From Eutreptiella sp. 'Long Island Sound 2002' (taxonomy: Eukaryota; Euglenozoa; Euglenophyceae; Eutreptiales; Eutreptiaceae): 64,000 nt of DNA. Made by a program: the position numbers and the translations under genes. Positions 1 to 10,799 of the stretch are shown piece after piece. The stretch is from NCBI GenBank assembly GCA_964036045.1, contig OZ038402.1, forward strand, positions 13,101,739 through 13,165,738. The letters are read 5' to 3'. Numbering within the stretch: the first letter of the stretch is position 1; each line of letters begins with the position of its first letter. Under the pieces are notes generated by a model. It was not told the DNA's origin and searched no databases. It saw only the letters and a list, made by a program, of their open reading frames with translations.

Positions 1-1250
1 TCCATATCTGTACTGGACATGCCATGCGTGTGTCAGAATAGACAGTGCCAAAACAGTGCCCCAGCATCCCATCCAGGAAATCCCCTTGACACCACAACGT
101 TTCAGCATCTCATGTGCATTTCTCTGATTTGCAGCACATTCTGCGGTGCATGAAGAAGCTCTTCTTCATGCAAACCCAACCCGCTTTCGTGCAAAAAGCT
201 CGTGGCGACAAAGAAAGAGCTCATCCCTTTCATGGCCGGGGGAAGTGTATTGTGGGGCAGCAGGAGGGAGTTGGTGTAGTTGAGTATTTTTAACCCAATG
301 TTCTCTTAGTATTGTATTTTGCATCTAGCCTTGACCGGAGGCGGAGGTATTCTGTTGTTCCTACTCATTTTGGTCCTGGGAAGTATGCCCAGATATGCAC
401 GCAGTGCGCACAAATGTGTTCTGAGCAACAATGGCCTGTGTGTCGGTTTTGCGAGGGGCCGCGGCTTTGCTGTGCTGTTAGCTGTGGTCGCTGACATGGG
501 ACATGTCGTAGCAGTGGAAATGCAGAACAACCTTTGCTCTGCAGTCACGCCCCCCCCCTTTCTGTGTTTTGTTCCTTTTTGCCCAACAAAGCACGAAACC
601 CATTTCCTTGGTCCTTGTGTTCATGCTTTCCATTCCACTTGCTGAACCCAGATTCATTCTGGTATTGCTTTGTTTCGCCACTCTGTCTCTGCTCTTGAAT
701 GTGCAGTTCACAATCATATCCATAGGGCAGCCCCCTCTCTGGATCTGGACGCCTGATTTGGGGGGGAGGGGAGGTTGCCAGTGACTGTGGTCTTGCAATA
801 CCATTTGTGCCTTCCACATCAAACACACGGCCACTATTCAAATATTTCACCAGAGCAAGGGGTGAACATATGCAGCACTGCATATCTACCGCTGCCCTTC
901 ATCACCCCATTACCTGGGTATTTTTGCCGCCAGAAGCATTTTCGTTCCATATTTTGCCTATGGGTCAGGCTGGGTGGTGGGAGGGTGAGTCGCCAACACC
1001 CCCCCCCCCCCCACCCTATGGGGGTCAGACACTTTTGGGTCCCTTGGGTTTCCCGAAGATCTGGGTGGGTGGGGTCTCTCTGAAGTCACCCCCTTACCCC
1101 CTGGTGGATAAGCATGTCCCTGGCCCAGATCCTAACCCTACATGCCCCTCTTGAACCCGGAACGCCCAACCACTGGTCATTCCAACCCCCTTAGTCCCAG
1201 CCATGACAAACACACTTCGTCTCATCTCGTTTGACTCATATAAAGCCCCC
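1..1250. other. Non-coding stretch
   Basis: No reading frame here looks like a gene. The only structure seen is low-complexity sequence: a C-run near 998-1013 followed by GGG-rich text, and pyrimidine-rich patches. Short open frames overlap on both strands and share no recognisable motif. Confidence 0.6.
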
Positions 1251-1277
1251 TATGGGTGTGGGTATGGATATGGGTGT

Positions 1278-1369
1278 GGGGACACTTTGCACTGCCAAAA
1301 AGCCCCCTATTTATGGGCATGGGGACACTTTGCACTGCCAAAAAGCTCTGTAGATATGGGCATGGGGAA
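1278..1369 (+). repeat. 43-bp direct repeat, two copies
   Basis: GGGGACACTTTGCACTGCC followed by AAAAAGC begins at 1278 and again at 1321, so the period is 43 bp. Each copy is bounded by ATGGGYRTGGGG-type sequence. The same core recurs as an inverted pair at 1721-1842, so it belongs to a small dispersed family. Confidence 0.75.
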
Positions 1370-1720
1370 TGCCACAATAAAAAACCCATCTTGCTGTACG
1401 TATCGGCTCCCCTTTACCATCTTGCCTCTCCTACCTGCCTGCCCCTGTGATTCAGCTGGAGGACACCTCACTTCAGAGGAGGACACCTGAAGATGTGTGA
1501 GAAATGTGTTCACGGTGAAGCTGTGCTGTCCTTGTGCTTGTGGAGCTAGGACAGGGTAAAACCAGGCGATGCATTACTCTCACCGTATTTTGTCACCTGA
1601 ATGCAGATGGTTCACAACAGCATGTACACGCCCATCAGAACTTGCACAGGCTAATCCTCCTTTTCACTGTGAAGTTCTTTTTCTAAAACGGTCTTGAAAA
1701 ACAGATGACCTCCAAAGGGC

Positions 1721-1842
1721 ATAGGGACACTTTGCACTGCCAAAAAGCCCCCTAGATATGGGTGTGGGACACCGTGCACTGCCAGCAAAGTGTCCCCACA
1801 CCCATATCTAGGAGTCTTTTTGACAATGCAAAGTGTCCCCAT
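1721..1842. repeat. Imperfect inverted repeat (fold-back)
   Basis: The left arm (1721-1772) and the reverse complement of the right arm (about 1789-1842) align over roughly 50 bp with a few mismatches, around a spacer of about 16 bp. Both arms contain the GGGACACTTTGCAYTG core of the direct repeat at 1278. The arrangement is that of a small fold-back or MITE-like element. No coding capacity is seen. Confidence 0.7.
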
Positions 1843-1899
1843 GCCCATATATAGGGGGTGTATGTGTAGCGGAACAGTAGTAGCACTAATTCTGGAACA

Positions 1900-3800
1900 T
1901 TATATAGTGTTGCATTCGATGTGAGGCTTGTCCTTTTAGGGGGCGCCTTAAGCGCAGTGCGGGCGCAGTGCATTTATTTGGGCGTCTAGCCGTACTGGAG
2001 ACCCATACTTTGTGATACTAGGGGGCATCATTGTTGCCCTTAACGTAGGTTTTGATGCTTCTTCCACATTGGGGATATGGCATTTTTGGATTTTCACCCA
2101 CTCTCACCCATATCCGCCCCTTTGCACACTTTTTTGCTCATCCCCACCATGGGCTCCCACACTTTGGTGTGGGCCTTTGAGTTGGGGTGACGGACTCCCC
2201 GGTTTTTGCCTGACCACAGTCGAATGCCCTATGCGAGGCCGCATCACTGCCGATAAGGATGCATGGTTGTACCCAAGCCGATACCGGAGTTTGACGTGGA
2301 TTCCTTCCTACAAACCACTTTGCCCCACGGTCCAGTGGAGGATGAGGTGGACACATATGAGGCCTTGGCACTAGCTAGTAGGGTGAGTGAGCTTTCAAAT
2401 GCCGCCACTCCGAAGCATTCTGATTTTGTATTTAGTTGACAATTGAACAGAAAAGAAGATATGTGTGTGTCTTTCCGCATTTTGCATGATGTCTTATGTG
2501 AGGGGAAGGTAGCTTGCATTTGTCTTTAGCTAGGGCAGTTTGGGTGACCTAAATTTGGAGGTATTTGGAAGGGGTGTGCCTTGGGGTTCTTTAGGGAGGA
2601 CCTACTCTAAAAGTAGCGCGCAGTGCGCGTGCAGTGCAAGGATTCCCCCTTAGACATGAGATGTATTGCGAAACAGTAGCAGGGAAAGCTAGATGCGACA
2701 TGCAGCTTTAATAGATGCAGCGTGCAACATTTTTTTTGGAATGTTTTTTTGCAGTTTTTTTGAGTTTTTTTTTTTAAAATCTTGAAGATTTCTTTTAACA
2801 ATAGTTTTTTCAAAAGTCTTTTTTTTTTCCACAAAGTTTCAGAAATTTTGTTACATGTGCTCACCTGTAGGCCTTCTTGCAACCAAGAAAGTTCCGTTAT
2901 CGGTCACCAAACGACAATGTTGTTGTTCTAGAATAGTTTTCCAAAAAACGCCAGCCACCAAGAGTCGACATTCGACTACTAAGAAAAGGGGAGGGTTGAC
3001 CCTATGTGCGGGAGACATATGAAACGCTATTGTAAAAAGGGTTGGTAAGAAAAGCTTACCTACGTTCCCCGCCCACATGAAAAGCATTTGGGGCAAAGGG
3101 CACACGCACTCCAGCTTCCTACACCCACTAATGGTGGCACCAACCCTTGATGGACACGTGTCTACGCCTACCACCCCTACATGCACTAACACTCGATGTC
3201 GGTGACGCCTAAGATCTACTAACTACTCCTCTGGGGGTGGGGCTAACCTGTGTGAAGAAGAAAGAATTCCCACTAATCGCCGAAGGCGGCAGTGGGAGGC
3301 CTTCTAGGACAACGGTTGCAATCTGCAAGCTCCCTTTAGAGGGCTTGGAACAAGAAGAGACGTGCACAGCGTGTGTTTGTACATAATGGGTGTGATCAAT
3401 GTCCATTTTCTTTTTTGGACAATATCATCATAAGTTTCTTCTTTCATTTGTGCTACGGTGGTTTACACACAGGTTGTTTTTTTCAACCACTCTTTTTCCG
3501 GCGGCGTTGGCCTAACGCTGATTTTGGCTCTAGCTGTTTTTGAATGATTGTGTGAGTGCAGGTTTTGGACAAGCAAACAAAAACACAAAGTGGCTTTTCC
3601 ATTTCCAAATAGGAATTCCATTTCATCTGTGGCAGCGAAGTGAGAAAGTATCATTTTTAATTTCAATCGGAAACTGCAAGCGGAGAAATCATTCCAAACA
3701 GGTAAAATCGGAAACGGCCTTAGAAACAATTTTGTACCAAAGGAAACCACCAAAACCGCCACATACACGTATGGTAAGCACATTTTCCTAGGTACAGCGG
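1900..3800. other. Non-coding stretch with dispersed GCAGTGC motif
   Basis: No gene is supported. Paired GCAGTGC motifs occur near 1955-1972 and 2618-2640; the second is followed by AAGGATTCCCCCTT, which recurs with the same pairing at about 22165-22197. A T-rich tract occupies about 2728-2835. The remainder is unremarkable. Confidence 0.5.
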
Positions 3801-3802
3801 GT

Positions 3803-3935
3803 GGTAATAGTTCGTAAGTGTAAAGGTTCGTTTTGTAGCAGTTCGTTTGGGTGGCGTTCCGAACTGCTGCATGTAGAAACCGCCATGTATTACGAACCGC
3901 TGCGGCAACGAACTAAAACCGCGCAGATGCGTTCC
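3803..3935. repeat. Cluster of short GTTCG/CGAAC palindromes
   Basis: AGTTCGT, GGTTCGT and their complements recur many times. AGCAGTTCG (3838-3846) and CGAACTGCT (3861-3869) form a perfect 9-bp stem. The cluster lies just upstream of the reverse-transcriptase fragment and could be an end of that element, but no partner copy is seen at its other side. Confidence 0.4.
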
Positions 3936-4059
3936 AATTTTGGTCAAATTTGGGAAAGCCGAACAGAGGCTTTTGTATCGCGGTCTGTTGAGCTTCTGTG
4001 GTCATAATAGTAGTAATAATGATGATAGTAACAATAATGATGAATAACATTAACGCTGA

Positions 4060-5783
4060 GGACTTTCGCCTGCCTACGGCTGCATTCAACCTCGTTAAGG
4101 CAGTTCAGGGTCTGCGGCGCAAGGACTGGAGAGGTCTTCTGCATGTTACCACCTCCCCCACCCCGCGCGCGGGCAAGGAGAACCCGGAAATCCCCCTTAA
4201 TGGGTTGGGACCGGTAGGTAGCCACGCCATACCCCAAGATGTTTGGGAACGGACGGTGCCACCTGAATTCTATGGTTAGGGGTTGCGGGAGTTTGATGTG
4301 GAAGCCCCGTGGGTCTACGACCGGGGTAACGCCCGGCCCGGGGCCCCCCCATGGGTGTCTGATGAGGTTTCTAAATTTGTCGGTGTGCTCAAGCGCCAAT
4401 GGCTTCTGTATGATTTGTCTGAGGACCTCCCCCCAACATGTTGGCCTTTCATCATCCCCAAAACCTCCGAGAAGGTTTCTTTACTACTCGGTTGTGTTAA
4501 ACAAAATGGATTGGACGGGTGCAATCCCCCGAGATTCTGGCTGCGGTCATGGGAACAGTTAAGCAAGCTGCTTGTCACGTTCTACCCGGGGGTGCCGTTG
4601 TATGGCACACACAGTTTTGTGCTCCCTGAGTCGGCACGCACTGTTTTTCGCTTGCGTTCCGGTCCTAGTGGGCGGGTGGTGGGATTCGGAAGGCTGCCGT
4701 TTGGGTGGAAGTATAGTCCCTTCATATGCCAGCAGACGCTAGCACGTTGAGAGAGTGCTGCCGCCCGATATTTTGCTGTTACATTACCTAGATGACCTCC
4801 TTTTGGTTCATCATGATAAGGGGTACCTGCAGGATAATACAGGGAATACCGCCATTGCCCTGGGGCGCGAGGGATTCATTGTGAGCCCCAAGAGTGTCCT
4901 TGAGCCTGCCACTCAGTTGGTTTTCTTGGGGAAATGGCTGGACCTGCTGGAGAGGATGGTTTGGTCACATGATGTAGCCCACCTGCAAATGTTTGTGGCA
5001 TGGCTCCGGTTGGCGGTGTGGCGGTCGCAAAAGAGGCTGATGCAGTCCTTTTTGGGTTTCCTCCACTGGCAGGTTCAGCCCAGAGGCGTGGCTTGCCCTT
5101 TCGCGGCGGGGGCTTATTCTTGGATTAATGAGGAGCGGGTTGTGCATACCCCTGTGGCTGTCCTTGAGTCCCTGGTTGTCCTGCAAACAGTAGTTGCTAA
5201 GCCGTGGCGTGCGCCGGTGGCACGCGTCCAGACCATGTGTCTCGAGTTAGGCCTTCACGGAAGTGACCCGGTCCTGTTGGGGAGGTGGTGGGAGGGGCCC
5301 GGACTTGTGCTCTTTGTCGATGGGGCACACAATGGTCCCTCCTGGAGGATGGGGGGATTCTCGGAGTTCCTAGGTGTGCGGTCAGTAGTGGCTCGCCGGT
5401 TGAGGGCGCAGAGCCAGCCACTTGTCGAGCTGCTATCCCTGGCCAGGGGGGTCCGACTGGCGTCGCGCATGGGGTATACCACGGTCACTCTCGTGAGTGA
5501 TTCGGAGGTGGCCATTGCCCAGCTCCTGAAGGTGAGAGCCAAGAGTGTCCTGGGTGCCCAATAGTCGGTCTTGAGGGGGCTGGCACGTCGCCTTGTGTGT
5601 TCCGGCTTAGTGGTGAGGGTTCCGTGGGTGCCCTCTGGCCGCCTGGTGGCGCATGTCCTCCTCGTATTCCTCTTCGGCTTGCCTGCTGAAGGGGAATTGA
5701 ACTGCCGTCTTCAGGGCAGCAGCCGGCTGCACAGCCGCTACAGTACATGGCCCAAAACCTGCACATGTGTCCTCGGAGCTTAG
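4060..5783 (+). pseudogene. DIRS-like reverse transcriptase / RNase H remnant
   Basis: This is a broken retroelement polymerase. The first part (to about 4747) holds LPFGWKYSPF, the strand before the palm active site. After a one-base frame change near 4748 the frame continues with LLHYLDDLLLV (YLDD at 4785-4796), then QLVFLGKWLDL and a connection region. An RNase H domain follows, with VDGAHNGPSW, VELLSLARG and LVSDSEVA supplying the acidic residues, and VRVPWVPSGRLVAHVLL near its end. The LGKWLD/LGFLHW spacing and the terminal WVPS motif are most like DIRS-group elements; Ty3-like is the alternative. In-frame TAG codons at 4277 and 5562 plus the frameshift make it inactive. The motif A aspartate is not evident. 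It may be the polymerase partner of the recombinase element at 60667-64000, which is inference only. Confidence 0.75.
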
Positions 5784-7220
5784 GAATGAATGGTCATGGT
5801 TGATCTCGTAACATTAGAGGCTGGGCCTCCGGCCCCCTCACATCCATCCAAGCCATTCAGCGGCGTGTATGCCGCCCAGGTGCCTGACGTGGCATCCCCA
5901 CCCCCCTACCCTCCCCTAAAGCATACGGTCCCAGTCCAGGTTACTTGGCCAAGGAGTGCCAGCACATGCAAGGTGACTCGGGTGAAAGACAGTAACATTA
6001 GGGTGCCTTTCACTGTCTTGTAGCATATAAACACACTTGTGTTGACAAAACAAGGCCAACAGGCGCAGTGATTTGTATGGTAGCACATTTGTATCATATC
6101 AATGATCTCATGGAACTGCCGAACATTGCTGCATATGCATACCAGGATGTGCATGTGTAGAGCGCTTTGAGACCTGCTTGCGCCCCTGTGGTTTCCAGCC
6201 CGCAGACCCCATGTCTCGCCTGCAGGGAGAGTTTGGGGGCGATAGCCTTAAGGCTGAGCGCATGGCATGGCTTGTGTATGAGCAGTTGTTGCGTTGTCTT
6301 GATAAGGTGCAATTCCGTGGGGTCTTGTGCCTGGGCAGGGGCACGGATCCCAGCTTTGCATAGTGTGTATGAGGCGCACTGCCGAGCCCTGGGGGGGCTT
6401 GGAGCCCTATGGGACGGTATGAGTTGTCCCTGGCAAGGGTGGATTGGCACTTATGTTGCGGGGCGCACTTTCATTGCATCGTCCGTATAGTTCAACGGTA
6501 ACACTCGTGGCCCCGGCGGTGGTGGGTATGCCACTTACTGCTGGTGGTTTTTGTTGCGGGTTTTCTACCACATCGGTAGAGTAGCATACTGGAAGTGCAT
6601 GGGGGCTTCGTCCCGGAGGGCGTAGGTTTGATGCCCGGCATGGAGGCGACGGCGGCGGCAGCCCTCTTGTTTTGGGCGCTGATGGCTCAGGAGTTGTTTT
6701 GGTGGGGCGGTATTTCGACCTTTCAGGCGTGCAGGGTTTTGATTTGTCTGGGATGGGGAGTCTGCTCTTTCTCCCGCCCATGTAGCGCTTCGCTTGGGCG
6801 CTTTTCCGCGAGATCAAGTGTGCTGTATGTGGTATGTGCCTCAGCACTACACCTCTACGGAACAGCAGTTTTCCTTTGCTTCCCCTTCCTAGAGGGTAGT
6901 ACACCCAGTCTGAGTTACATGATTTGTCCTGATTTGGTGCAGTGTGTCTCCTCCCCCCTTGGCAAACCCTTGTTTGTGCTCAAACAATTGTTTGCCTTTT
7001 CACTTTCAGGCAGTTTTCTGTCCGCCCACCCACCACCCCACGGGGGGGGCTGTTGGGACTGGATGGGGTTCGGGAGGGGGATCTGGGGAGGGCTGCATGG
7101 TGCGTGCCTGTGGCAGGTAGTGTTGCTCCATCGAGCTGCATTGGGCGGGTCCCGGGGGTTCCGGAGACCATGCGTGTATGACCCACCCCCTCCCACCCCC
7201 TAGCCACGACCAGAGCCAGG
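5784..7220. other. Non-coding stretch
   Basis: No supported gene. Long open frames on the plus strand (for example 6595-7203) are compositionally biased and lack recognisable motifs. A short stem, TCTACC/GGTAGA, lies near 6568-6585. TAGTTCAACGG (about 6488-6498) resembles an RNA polymerase III A box, but no foldable tRNA was found. Confidence 0.5.
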
Positions 7221-8011
7221 GGATTCGTCCGTCTACTAGATACTGCCAAGGCATACCCAAGTATCCCGCACCAATGCTTGCTTGAGGGGCTCCGGATATT
7301 GGGGGCACTATGATGCATCTATGACCTTGTGGCCTGTATATACAACCACAGCACAAGATCCTACGGGGATGTAAAGTTTCCCTTGCGATGGGGGATCGAG
7401 GAGGGATGCCCCCTTTCCCCTTCCCTCTTTGTGCTTGTCTATGAGGCCTTCCATAGTACACTTGCTCGTGAGTTCCCTGCTGTCACTGTACTTGCATACG
7501 TAGACAACATGACCATCATTGCACTTGACAATTGTGAAACACAAAAAGTATTGACACGCGTAGACCAGCTATCCACCATCCTCGGGTTGCACACCAATGC
7601 GGGAAAAACCTAGCAGTTCCGCTGGTCCCCGCTACCGGGTTTGCCAAGGCCCAGCACATAGATCCACCCCACACAAAGACACCTTGGACTGGCAGGGGGA
7701 TACCTTGCCCATAAGGCCACCCATCTTCCATTACCTGGGTCACTTGATTGCCCACCCTCCGTGGGAACAAAAGGCATTTTTTTTCCATTGGCACTATGGC
7801 GGTATCCTTGGCTCGATACCGTCCGATGCCCCTCAATGCATTCGAAAGGGTGCAGCTCATTAACATTGTGCTCATTGCCCCAATGGACGTACTGCACCCT
7901 CTTCTTATCCAACGACTCAATGTTCCATACCATCGACAAGATGTGCCTGGAATTTGTACTCATAACGGAGGGCATGGAGCGCAATAGCGATGATGTCAAC
8001 AAGTTCCACAA
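7221..8011 (+). pseudogene. LINE (non-LTR) reverse transcriptase remnant
   Basis: One plus-strand frame reads RLLDTAKAYPSIPH (motif A position), GIEEGCPLSPSLFVL (motif B, with the non-LTR QGCPLSP-type core) and LAYVDNMTIIA (motif C). A thumb-like part follows in other frames, with HYLGHLIAHPPW and NAFERVQLINIVL. The catalytic YVDD is YVDN here and the second acidic residue of motif A is also replaced, so the polymerase could not work. TGA at 7311, TAG at 7611 and later frame changes confirm decay. No endonuclease or ORF1 is seen next to it. Confidence 0.8.
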
Positions 8012-9380
8012 CGTCCTTCATGTCCCGGCACCCCTTGCGCGAAGGAGGGCTCCGCCTACACTAGATGTTCTAGTCTCACTGTGCCCGATTTGTGACACTA
8101 ATGCAATCCACACCCCGCGCTAAACACTCATCTCTCGTCCACGGTGTCAATATGTACCTACGGTTCGCTTGGATTTGTGAAGTAAGTTTGCAGTTAAGGA
8201 CACAAAGAAGCAAAGGCGAAGCAATGATTTGTACGTATTTGTAGGACCGAGAGTGTCGCCGTCAAGGGTTAAGAATAGGTTATTGGATGCTCCCAACATG
8301 ATACCTATGACTACTTTGGGGTACCTTGACAATGGGTGTACTTTTTCGGAAAAGGTGAAGTGGTCACCTCGCCTTTGGCTTCACTTTCACTTCACCTTCC
8401 AAATGAAGGCTCGCTACAAGCTCACTGCAGGCTCATTGAAAGCTCACTAAACGTTGGGAAGGTTCACTGAAAGCTCACTGAAAGCTCAGTGACTTTTGCA
8501 ATGGGTTCATGCATTTTCACCCCTTTGGCGCCCTCTGCCGCAGTGCCCTCTGCACAATCCTTTCCACCATTGCAGCCCTACCCCTCCCTTCCCGTCTAGC
8601 CTGTGTCCAGTCCCTACAACGCCTCTTGTAACCCCTTTGTTTCGTGTGGTGAGCAAAGAACTTGCATGTCATGCTTGGCATGTGTGAGGGTTGCATCGCG
8701 CTTGTCATGTTCGAACAACAAGATGAACAGATGCTGAGGTAATGTTAGCGCGCCGGGGAAAGTTTCCGCTTATTTCCTCCCAGCCCCCCCCCCCCCCCGC
8801 CCTGTTCCCAATGGGGTGCCCTCAACGCAGTGCAACTATCTGGGCTTCTGGAGAGGTTGTCAAGCCATACTGATTTCTCCCCACTATGGGGACCCCGAGA
8901 AGGAAAAGGTTGAGTAGCCATGTTGATTTCCCACCTCCAACTGTTTGGAGGCATGTGTTTGTATGGGATTTTCTGACATAGCCCTGCGTGCAAAGGGTCA
9001 TCTTGTTGCAATTCACGCAATTTTGCATTGGGAGGCAAGTACAGTATCAACCTTATGGTCCATGGGACCATGTGCCTCCACATGTTTGGGCCGTTGTCTA
9101 TTTGACGGCTGATTCAATCAGCTACATACACAGTCACTGATGTCCAGTCACCCAGGTGGTGAGTTTGAAACCCTACAGCTGCACCTAGTCCATCATTCTG
9201 TGCTAGTGCGTATGTCTCATTGATGCGACGTGCTTGAGCATGATCGGCAGAAGGGCCAAATTTTCCGAGTTGTGTCACTTCCACGCTGTCTAGCTGCCAT
9301 CTAGCCGCTGTGAGTCTGCCTGATGTGCACATTGTACTATTCTAGGTTTTTCCAGACTCTTTTTTGAGTTGTTGATTGCA
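8012..9380. other. Non-coding stretch upstream of the transporter
   Basis: No gene is supported. AAGGTGAAGTG (8353-8363) and CACTTCACCTT (8388-8398) make a perfect 11-bp inverted repeat. A short run of GCTCACTGAAA-like units follows at about 8406-8492. A C-run lies near 8785-8799. The stretch ends in a T-rich patch (9343-9365) just before the transporter ATG; no TATA box or other promoter element is evident. Confidence 0.5.
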
Positions 9381-10799
9381 ATGTATGCACCTGCATATCA
9401 ACTCAAATGGGCTGCTCTGGTGTGTTTCATAGGGCTGATCGGCTCTCTGGGCGCATTTTACGCAGCCACCCAGGCGTCCTCAGCTGAACTGTGGACTTCG
9501 AGCCCAGCCACGGGCAACCGAGTGCTGCAGGCTCCAGCTTTTGTACACAACCCTCAAGCTTACAGCCCTACGCAGATCATGCAAGTGCCAGGCCACGTGG
9601 TGCAAGCCTCCGAGACCAGTGCTGAAGCCCTTCCAATGTTCGATGGGTCCGGATCTGAAACCAATCTGAATGATCTGGTGCTGAGTGACCACAGTTCGGA
9701 GGACTGGAGAGTTATCCTCAAGCAGGTGGGGGCTGTCATTTACTGTGCTGTGATCAGCACTGGTGGACTCCTGCTTGGATTCAAGCATTTGAACAAGAAG
9801 CAGGCAATTGCGAATGCAGAGGAGGTCCAAAGCACAGGAAGAAACAAACTCAAGGCGTGGGCCATGGCTGCAGTCGGTGGTGTGGACAGTGCCGACTCAA
9901 ACCAACTCAAGTTCCTGCTGGGCGTCGGCTGGTTCATGGCCCACCAACTCATCGGTGTGGGCAACGACGTCATCATGAAGTACGCTGGGGGTGACCTCGC
10001 CGTGGCCCAGATTGTCTTTCTGCGCTTCTCATTCGCCACTCTCTCCATGCTGCCCGTCATGTTTGCCTCGGGCCTGGACTCGTTCCGCACCAATAGGCTC
10101 ACGCTACACTTTGCGCGGAGCATGCTGCTGGCGGCCGGCATCGCGCTGTACTGCACCGGCCTGACCATTGCGCCTATCGCCGTTGTCACAACCCTCAATT
10201 TCACGATCCCCCTATTCACCCTTGTCCTCTCCAGCCTCATCCTGAAGGAGCGAGTGGGCCCTCTGCGCTGGTTCGCCACACTTGCGGGGTTCCTTGGTGT
10301 GTGCGTGGTGCTGCAGCCTGGGCACATGGCCTTCAACCCGCAATGGCTCACGGTGCTGCTGGGGGCCTCTTGCTTCGCGAGTCTGGACGTGCTCAACAAG
10401 GCCTTTGTCGGGAAGGAGTCGTTCTGGGCCATGATCTTCTACACAGCGCTGTTCACCGCCTGCATCACAGCATATCCGGCTATGCAGGTTTGGGCCCCTG
10501 TCAGCACCACACAGCTTGGCCTCCTCGCAGTGTTGGGCTCGGGCGCCAATCTGCTGCTGTACTGCCTCTTGAAGTCCTTCTCTTTTGTTGATGCCTCGGC
10601 ACTGGCACCCTTCCGGTACACAGAGTTGCTGTGGTCCGCCCTCGTGGGCTTCCTATTCTTCGCGGAGGTGCCCGCCGTCACGACGCTGCTTGGGGCCTTA
10701 GTCATTGTCCCCAGCACTTTGTTCGTGGTCTGGCAGGAGAGTAAAGGTGGCAATGCAGACCCGGCACCGGAGACAGCAGCGGAGCCAGAGGTGGTATAG
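9381..10799 (+). CDS. EamA/DMT-family membrane transporter, intronless
   Basis: A 472-residue drug/metabolite-transporter superfamily protein. Two EamA halves are visible, about residues 177-320 and 325-455, with some ten hydrophobic helices. Hallmarks include FLRFSFATLS, the PLFTLVLSSLILKERVG segment closing the first half, and PFRYTELLWSALVGFLFF in the second. Substrate is not predictable; this branch includes SLC35G-like and bacterial Sam-type carriers. The first ATG of the frame is at 9381, and the frame upstream offers only non-ATG codons. Unusual for the family is an N-terminal extension of about 170 residues with a hydrophobic segment at 9-29, a Ser/Thr-rich region, and another hydrophobic segment at 116-134 followed by KHLNKKQ. 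This resembles the bipartite plastid leaders of complex-plastid algae. It ends with TAG, after which the frame stays open for 35 codons with similar Pro/Glu-rich composition. Confidence 0.9.
   Translation: MYAPAYQLKWAALVCFIGLIGSLGAFYAATQASSAELWTSSPATGNRVLQAPAFVHNPQAYSPTQIMQVPGHVVQASETSAEALPMFDGSGSETNLNDLVLSDHSSEDWRVILKQVGAVIYCAVISTGGLLLGFKHLNKKQAIANAEEVQSTGRNKLKAWAMAAVGGVDSADSNQLKFLLGVGWFMAHQLIGVGNDVIMKYAGGDLAVAQIVFLRFSFATLSMLPVMFASGLDSFRTNRLTLHFARSMLLAAGIALYCTGLTIAPIAVVTTLNFTIPLFTLVLSSLILKERVGPLRWFATLAGFLGVCVVLQPGHMAFNPQWLTVLLGASCFASLDVLNKAFVGKESFWAMIFYTALFTACITAYPAMQVWAPVSTTQLGLLAVLGSGANLLLYCLLKSFSFVDASALAPFRYTELLWSALVGFLFFAEVPAVTTLLGALVIVPSTLFVVWQESKGGNADPAPETAAEPEVV

Noticed and set aside
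6478-6640. tRNA-like A box and B box (TAGTTCAACGG, GGTTTGATGCCC)
   Set aside because: The boxes are about 130 bp apart and no cloverleaf folds. It could be SINE-like but is unsupported.
6595-7203. 202-codon plus-strand frame
   Set aside because: Biased composition, no motif, and fully overlapped by other open frames.
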